Part shown: positions 58,972 to 64,000 of the stretch, one piece after another
Numbering within the stretch: position 1 is the first letter of the stretch
Layout: the number at the start of each line of letters is the position of its first letter
Source: Paenibacillus sp. 32352
GTDB lineage: Bacteria; Bacillota; Bacilli; Paenibacillales; NBRC-103111
Assembly: GCF_002042965.1 (NCBI RefSeq)
Contig: NZ_MZNT01000002.1
Location: forward strand, 682,001-746,000
Length of the DNA stretch: 64,000 bases
Direction of reading: 5' to 3'
Made by a program: the position numbers and the translations under genes
The notes under the pieces: model-generated
What the model saw: only the letters and a program-made list of their open reading frames with translations
Database searches by the model: none
Told to the model about the DNA's origin: nothing

Positions 58972-60498
58972 ATGTTTGTTGTGACAAACCAGGAAATGCG
59001 TACAATAGATGCCTATGCTATTGAAACTATCGGGATACCGTCGATGGTTTTAATGGAAAATGCAGGGAGGGCTGTCGCCGATGAAGTGACCGCTTATTCC
59101 GGCGGAAAGCTTCGCAGATGGGCAATACTTGTTGGAAAAGGCAACAATGGCGGTGACGGTGTCGTAGCTGCAAGGCATTTGATCGAAGCGGGTATGGACC
59201 CGACCGTCATTTACATAGAAGATCCTGCGGGCTGGAAGGGGGAGAGTGCCGCTCAAAGCGCCATAGCCGCCCGATTTGGAGTACCGTCGCAAATTTATCA
59301 AAGCGGAAGTATCGATTGGCGTGATTATGACGGAATCGTGGATGCTCTCCTCGGAACCGGAAGCCGCGGAAAGCCAAGGGAATCCTATGCTCAATTGATA
59401 TTGGAGGCAAATGCCTCCGGTCTGCCTATCATCGCCGTCGATATTCCAAGCGGATTGGATGCCGATACGGGTGAGGTACACGATCCTTGCATTGAAGCGG
59501 AAAGAACGGTTGCTCTGGCGTTCACCAAGAGAGGCTTGGAGCAATACCCTGGCGCCGGGCAAGCCGGGGAAGTTGTTGTTCGCCCTATTGGAATAGTAAG
59601 CGAATGGGCGGCTCTGCATGGTGTCCGGACTTACCTGACGAATGAGGCCATGTTCAAGAACCGTTTCGGCTTCCGGGCTGGCAATGTAACTCGTCCGCAG
59701 GATTCCAATAAAGGGACCTATGGCCATGTACTGGTTGCGGCCGGAAGCCGGCAGATGAGCGGTGCCGGTCATCTATGCTCAAGAGCAGCGTTGCGCGGCG
59801 GCTGCGGATTGGTGACATGGGCGCTTCCGGAATCGCTGCAGCCGGCCATGATGGGAACCATACCGGAAATCATGCTTATGGGATTGAAGGATTCGGGCCT
59901 GGGCGATTGGTCTTCTATTCCCGCTTCGTCGGTCATCGAATTAGCCGACAAGAAGCGTTCGATAGTAATCGGACCGGGGATGGGGCGATGGGAGGGGGAC
60001 AGCCAATGGCTACGTGAAATCTGGGGAACGTCAGACTGCCCGCTTGTATTGGATGCCGATGCGCTGAATATGCTTGCGGATGCGGATTTGGACCAATGGC
60101 CGAGCCGCAGATCGCCGGTCATCCTTACCCCACACCCTGGGGAGATGGCCCGATTGACCGGGCTCAGCATCCGGGACGTGCAGCGTGACCGGATCGAACT
60201 GGCTAGAAGCTATGCCAGACGGCATGGGGTTATTCTGGTATTGAAAGGCGCGCGGACCGTCATAGCGGAGCCGGACGGTGCCGTTACGATCAATACGACA
60301 GGCAATCCCAAAATGGCGGTCGGCGGAGCCGGAGACGTCCTTGCGGGTCTCATCGCCAGCCTGATTGCTCAAGGCTTTTCTGCCAAGCTGGCGGCTGTTT
60401 ATGGCGTATATCTGCATGGGGAAGCCGGCGATCGTGCAGCAGCAGCAAGGGCTTTCTCCCGATCGATTACGGCAGGGGATATCATCGATGAGCTGTAA
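58972..60498 (+). CDS. nnr: Bifunctional NAD(P)H-hydrate repair enzyme (epimerase + ADP-dependent dehydratase)
   Basis: The protein of about 508 residues starts at ATG 58972 (MFVVTNQEMRTIDAYAIETI) after AAGGAGAG. The N-terminal NnrE epimerase domain (residues about 1-215) has VGKGNNGGDGVVAARHLIEA and IVDALLGTGSRGKPRE. The C-terminal NnrD kinase-fold dehydratase (about 225-508) has KGTYGHVLVAAGSRQMSGAG, LDADALNMLAD, TPHPGEMARLTG and AVGGAGDVLAGLIASL. It epimerises and dehydrates damaged NADHX/NADPHX back to NAD(P)H. The fusion is the usual bacterial form. The gene is single. Confidence 0.94.
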   Translation: MFVVTNQEMRTIDAYAIETIGIPSMVLMENAGRAVADEVTAYSGGKLRRWAILVGKGNNGGDGVVAARHLIEAGMDPTVIYIEDPAGWKGESAAQSAIAARFGVPSQIYQSGSIDWRDYDGIVDALLGTGSRGKPRESYAQLILEANASGLPIIAVDIPSGLDADTGEVHDPCIEAERTVALAFTKRGLEQYPGAGQAGEVVVRPIGIVSEWAALHGVRTYLTNEAMFKNRFGFRAGNVTRPQDSNKGTYGHVLVAAGSRQMSGAGHLCSRAALRGGCGLVTWALPESLQPAMMGTIPEIMLMGLKDSGLGDWSSIPASSVIELADKKRSIVIGPGMGRWEGDSQWLREIWGTSDCPLVLDADALNMLADADLDQWPSRRSPVILTPHPGEMARLTGLSIRDVQRDRIELARSYARRHGVILVLKGARTVIAEPDGAVTINTTGNPKMAVGGAGDVLAGLIASLIAQGFSAKLAAVYGVYLHGEAGDRAAAARAFSRSITAGDIIDEL

Positions 60499-60522
60499 AG
60501 TGCATTCGATGGACGTGAAGTC

Positions 60523-61743
60523 TCACTTCTTGGTGCGATACTGCGATGGACTCATTCCTTCCAGCTTTTTGAATATTCGGGTAAAATAACCCGAATCCTC
60601 GTAGCCGACATAACCGGCAATCCATCCCACAGAAACGTGCTCCGATTTAAGCAATAGCTTGGCCTCCTCCATTCGCCGCTTTTGCTGAAAGTCCGTTAGG
60701 GTTAGCCCGGTTTCCTTCTTGAATTGTCTGGAGAGATGAGCAGGGTGGACCTCGCATAATGCCGCCAGCTCCTGCATGTTTAAGGGCCGATTAAACCGGG
60801 TCGCGATATGCTCCGCCGCTTTTTGCACGGCGGGAGAATACCCTGCGATGGAACGCCGCCCCACCAGCTCGCAGTACTCCTCCGCCATGGTGCTCCATAA
60901 CGCACTGAGCGAATCGATCGTATCCAATCGTTCGATTTGCTTGGAGAATTTCTCCGAAATCCGATGCAGAAATATAGGCTGCACACGACCGCGTTCCGCG
61001 GCAATCCGCAGCAGCGTGTTCAGTACGACCATGGCGTTTTTCAATGCCCGAACCGGCTGGTTCGGAAATCTCTCGGAAAAATCGAACAGATTGTTAACCT
61101 GCTTCGTGATTCGCTTGAGCTCCGATTGGTCTCCTTTCTCTACCGCCCTCATCATCTCTTTCTCTATCTGATACCTCAGCTCTATGAGTTCGACAAAGGA
61201 TTCATCAGACTGGCGCTTCAACAGCTCTGCCTGGGACAGTCTCGGTGATCCATTCTCTATATTCGTCGCATTCACAATCCGCAGCGGAGTTTGCCGGATG
61301 GAGCCAACTTGATCCAGTACATTCGCAATACTTTGAACCCGTGAGCTGCTGATCAGCTTCAAGCTGCGGTAATAAGCTTCCAGCTCTATCTGCTGTTGCG
61401 CGCCAAGCTTGAATCCATGGTCATGCCGGTTGGTACCGGGCACTTGCTCCAGGAAGGGGCCAATGACGATCGTCTTTGGGTCCTGCTCAGGAAGCTGTAT
61501 ATGCTTTGCCAAATAGGACAGGCTCATTTCATCGGTAAATAAACAGCATTCTCCATAAGATCGGCTTGCTTCAGCGATTAAGTACGGATACAAGCTCTGC
61601 TGCATGCCGCGCATAAAGTCCGGCATCGGATCCCGCTCGTGAGCCAAATAGAGGGAGCCATTGCTGTTCAGTACGCTCGTATTGATGTCTGTGGAATGAA
61701 ATAAGGTCAGAGTGGCAACCGTCAAATTCAGCTGGAGGCTCAT
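60523..61743 (-). CDS. AraC family regulator of the beta-glucuronidase locus
   Basis: The 406-residue protein has a C-terminal AraC double helix-turn-helix (about residues 305-405, NMQELAALCEVHPAHLSRQF and VGWIAGYVGYEDSGYFTRIF, ending MSPSQYRTKK). A long N-terminal region (LFHSTDINTSVLNSNGSLYL, TIVIGPFLEQVPGTNR) resembles the ligand-sensing part of Paenibacillus/YesN-like and PAS-type AraC proteins. It is divergent from uidA, with 127 bases between. It probably responds to a glucuronide and activates uidA and the GPH symporter. AAAGGATG precedes the ATG. Confidence 0.88.
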   Translation of the reverse strand: MSLQLNLTVATLTLFHSTDINTSVLNSNGSLYLAHERDPMPDFMRGMQQSLYPYLIAEASRSYGECCLFTDEMSLSYLAKHIQLPEQDPKTIVIGPFLEQVPGTNRHDHGFKLGAQQQIELEAYYRSLKLISSSRVQSIANVLDQVGSIRQTPLRIVNATNIENGSPRLSQAELLKRQSDESFVELIELRYQIEKEMMRAVEKGDQSELKRITKQVNNLFDFSERFPNQPVRALKNAMVVLNTLLRIAAERGRVQPIFLHRISEKFSKQIERLDTIDSLSALWSTMAEEYCELVGRRSIAGYSPAVQKAAEHIATRFNRPLNMQELAALCEVHPAHLSRQFKKETGLTLTDFQQKRRMEEAKLLLKSEHVSVGWIAGYVGYEDSGYFTRIFKKLEGMSPSQYRTKK

Positions 61744-61797
61744 TTGGAATCATCCTTTTTGATATGTTATTGGAATCCTATATATGCAATTATAGTC

Positions 61798-61827
61798 CTA
61801 ACAAGCGGCGTTAGAAAGCAGTATAAT
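61798..61827 (+). promoter_or_regulatory. Promoter and operator-like dyad before uidA
   Basis: CTAAC (61798-61802) and GTTAG (61810-61814) form a dyad around AAGCGGC. A perfect TATAAT lies at 61822-61827, about 44 bases before the uidA start. The -35 box is weak, as in activator-dependent promoters. Confidence 0.5.
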
Positions 61828-61870
61828 AACCCATACAGAATGACATCCATGATAAAAAGGAGCTAAAACT

Positions 61871-63670
61871 ATGTTATATCCGATCATAACGGAATCGCGG
61901 GCTATCTTAGACTTGAATGGGATTTGGGGCTTTAAGCTGGATTCTGGTAAGGGCTTTCAAGAGAAATGGTATGAACAACCTCTCACGAATACGATCAGCA
62001 TGTCGGTTCCGTCATCGTATAATGATTTGGGTGTTACCGCGGACATCCGCAATCATGTTGGCTGGGTATGGTATGAGAGAACGTTTACCGTTCCTAGGCA
62101 GCTCTTAACCGAAAGGATTGTGCTCCGATTCGGCTCGGCGACCCACACGGCCAAAGTTTATGTGAATGGCGTGCTGGTAACGGAGCATCAGGGAGGCTTC
62201 ATGCCTTTTGAAACCGTTATCAATATGCATCTGCAGGGAGGACCTAACCGTTTGACGGTCGCGGTGAACAATATAGTGGATGAAACCACACTGCCCGTCG
62301 GAATTTATAGTGATCAGGAAGTTCCCGAAGTAGGCAGAGTGGTACGCAACCAGCCGAATTTCGATTTCTTCAATTATGCCGGCCTTCATCGCCCGGTCAA
62401 AATCTATACGACACCTCATTCGTATGTCAAGGATGTAACGATTGTTACGGAGACGGAGGGGACCGATGGGATCGTTCATTATAAAGTGGATACCTCGGCT
62501 AAAGGGCAGGTGAAGGTGAGCGTTCTTGACGAGCAGGGCCGTCTGGTGGCAGAAGGGAATTCCGGGCAAGGCGTTCTTCGCCTTAGTAATGTGAAGCTGT
62601 GGGAGCCCTTGGCTCCGTACCTGTACCAAATGAAGATCGAGCTGATCGAAAATGGGCAAACGATAGATGTGTACGAACAGCCTTTCGGCGTACGAACCGT
62701 GGAAGTCAAGGACGGGAGGTTTCTTATCAACCAAAAACCGTTTTACTTCAAGGGCTTCGGGAAGCATGAGGACACGGCGATTCATGGAAGAGGCATCAAC
62801 GAAGCGGCGAATGTTATGGATTTCCGCTTGATGAAGTGGATCGGCGCCAATTCGTTCCGGACGGCTCATTACCCGTACTCGGAGGAAATGATGCGGCTCG
62901 CGGATAAGGAAGGGATCGTCGTGATCGATGAAACTCCCGCTGTCGGATTACATTTGAATTTCATGGCGATTTTTGGAAGCGGCGCAAAACGAAAAACATG
63001 GGAGGAGCTGAAGACAGCGGAACATCATCAGCAGGTGATCCGCGAGCTGATTGCCCGAGATAAAAACCATCCCTGCGTCGTCATGTGGTCTATTGCCAAT
63101 GAGCCTGCTTCCGAGGAAGAAGGAGCTTATGAATATTTTAAGCCCCTGGTTGAGCTGGCCAAGCAATTGGACCCTCAGCATAGACCGGTTACCATCGTGA
63201 CCCATCTGATGTCTACGCCGGAAACCTGCAAGGTAGCCGAGCTCGTCGACGTATTGGCTTTGAACCGATACTATGGCTGGTATGTTCAGGGCGGAGATTG
63301 GGAGATGGCGAAGCACAAGCTCCGTGAGGAATTCCATGGCTGGGGCCGCCGCTGTCCAGGGAAACCGATCATCATGACGGAATACGGTGCGGATACCATT
63401 GCCGGGCTGCACGATGTGGACCCCGTCATGTTTACCGAAGAATTCCAGGTGGAATATTTGAAGGCTAACCACGAGGTTTTCGATGAATTCGGCACCTTCG
63501 TAGGCGAGCAGGTGTGGAACTTTGCTGATTTTCAAACGAGCCAAGGCATCATTCGTGTACAGGGAAATAAAAAAGGCATCTTTACGAGGGACCGCAAGCC
63601 GAAATACGCGGCTCATGAGCTGCGCAAGCGCTGGCACTCGATACCTCACTTCGGATACAAGAACGAATAG
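61871..63670 (+). CDS. uidA: Beta-glucuronidase, glycoside hydrolase family 2
   Basis: The 599-residue protein has a sugar-binding jelly-roll (residues about 10-180, [20 protein letters not shown]), an immunoglobulin-like domain (about 180-275) and a GH2 barrel from about 275. The acid/base Glu is in [20 protein letters not shown] and the nucleophile Glu in [32 protein letters not shown] and [20 protein letters not shown] (with the N-x-K motif that binds the glucuronate carboxylate) support glucuronide specificity. The length matches E. coli UidA. It works in the cytoplasm, fed by the adjacent symporter. Confidence 0.95.
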   Translation: MLYPIITESRAILDLNGIWGFKLDSGKGFQEKWYEQPLTNTISMSVPSSYNDLGVTADIRNHVGWVWYERTFTVPRQLLTERIVLRFGSATHTAKVYVNGVLVTEHQGGFMPFETVINMHLQGGPNRLTVAVNNIVDETTLPVGIYSDQEVPEVGRVVRNQPNFDFFNYAGLHRPVKIYTTPHSYVKDVTIVTETEGTDGIVHYKVDTSAKGQVKVSVLDEQGRLVAEGNSGQGVLRLSNVKLWEPLAPYLYQMKIELIENGQTIDVYEQPFGVRTVEVKDGRFLINQKPFYFKGFGKHEDTAIHGRGINEAANVMDFRLMKWIGANSFRTAHYPYSEEMMRLADKEGIVVIDETPAVGLHLNFMAIFGSGAKRKTWEELKTAEHHQQVIRELIARDKNHPCVVMWSIANEPASEEEGAYEYFKPLVELAKQLDPQHRPVTIVTHLMSTPETCKVAELVDVLALNRYYGWYVQGGDWEMAKHKLREEFHGWGRRCPGKPIIMTEYGADTIAGLHDVDPVMFTEEFQVEYLKANHEVFDEFGTFVGEQVWNFADFQTSQGIIRVQGNKKGIFTRDRKPKYAAHELRKRWHSIPHFGYKNE

Positions 63671-63768
63671 GAAAAAAGAGAAAAGAGGTTAGAGGGCGGG
63701 GCATTTCCTACGGTTCGCGCCCGCTAACCTGACTCTCCCCAGAACCATGCCAGATGGAGGCTGTGAGT

Positions 63769-64000
63769 ATGAATAGAGTGATAGAAACCGTAAATCGTTC
63801 TGATCTTATGCCTACTAATCAGATGCGAAAATTTGGTATAAGAGATAAGATCGGGTATATGTTCGGCGATATCGGCAATGATTTGTTTTTTGGCTTGATC
63901 AGCGGGTACCTTATGCTGTTCTATACCGACGTGTACGGCCTCTCGGCAGGGGCCGCAGGAATGATCCTGTTGGTGGCCCGGGTACTCGATGCGCTTTTTG
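63769..64000 (+). CDS. GPH family (glycoside-pentoside-hexuronide:cation) symporter, N-terminal part
   Basis: The gene runs off the right edge after about 77 codons. It starts at ATG 63769 with GGAGG at 63756-63760. The sequence reads GYMFGDIGNDLFFGLISGYL and MLFYTDVYGLSAGAAGMILL, then VARVLDALF, the signature of the GPH symporter family (melibiose/glucuronide carriers such as UidB). It imports a glucuronide with a cation and is cotranscribed with uidA, 98 bases downstream. Confidence 0.88.
   Translation, partial: MNRVIETVNRSDLMPTNQMRKFGIRDKIGYMFGDIGNDLFFGLISGYLMLFYTDVYGLSAGAAGMILLVARVLDALF

Noticed and set aside
62105..63649. Two long minus-strand frames opposite uidA
   Set aside because: Both are antisense to a catalytically intact beta-glucuronidase and lack starts or motifs.

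Overview
The window looks like chromosomal DNA from a Paenibacillus-type, endospore-forming member of the Firmicutes. The basis is the strong AGGAGG-like ribosome binding sites, many TTG and GTG starts, roughly even base composition, spore-related genes (a YaaH/SleL-like LysM-GH18 protein, a YheC/YheD-type ATP-grasp protein, a NucB-type nuclease), copper-amine-oxidase 'stalk' domain proteins, family 1 sugar-binding lipoproteins and many AraC regulators. No rRNA, tRNA, CRISPR array, prophage or intact insertion sequence was seen. The species cannot be named from the sequence.

Layout. 1-8 kb: edge of an SDR gene, LysR and AraC regulators, a GNAT enzyme, an AT-rich FAD-monooxygenase/TetR divergent pair, small metabolic proteins, a spermidine-synthase-like protein and a secreted polysaccharide deacetylase. 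8-14 kb: a secreted protein of unknown function, the spore-type proteins, a decayed hsp20 gene and an M23 peptidase. 14-24 kb: an orphan sugar-binding lipoprotein, a methyltransferase with an in-frame 9-bp tandem repeat, an SDR/TetR divergent pair, a YebC-family regulator and two stalk-domain secreted proteins.

24.0-29.7 kb is the most interesting block. It is a tightly packed operon that matches, in order, the uncharacterised STM4015-4014-4013-4012-4011 cassette (LRR protein, ATP-grasp-like protein, alkaline-phosphatase-superfamily hydrolase, two radical SAM enzymes), followed directly by an APS-kinase-like gene. 30.0-34.5 kb holds an ADP-ribose-centred set (NrtR-like Nudix regulator, TARG1/DarG-like macrodomain, microbial PARG), then a NucB nuclease, a HAD phosphatase and a short Nif3 protein.

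34.5-46.7 kb carries an ABC-2 exporter, an acetyltransferase, a solitary tyrosine recombinase, AraC and MocR regulators, an arylamine N-acetyltransferase, and a GH105 hydrolase divergent from a second orphan sugar-binding lipoprotein with a 15-bp inverted repeat between them. 46.8-50.2 kb includes a Nudix protein and an unusual ribbon-helix-helix/ankyrin fusion. 50.3-56.3 kb is a six-gene operon for organosulfur-like compound uptake and breakdown (aldo-keto reductase, LLM flavin monooxygenase, SsuABC-like transporter, rhodanese) behind a CymR-box-like inverted repeat. 57-64 kb has an MFS transporter, a fused NAD(P)HX repair enzyme (Nnr), and an AraC/beta-glucuronidase/GPH-symporter hexuronide locus cut by the right edge.

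Several non-coding signals are not explained by gene calls. The clearest are a 26-bp dyad present three times (15.9 kb and twice at 58.5 kb) and three 14-bp direct repeats before the Nudix regulator.
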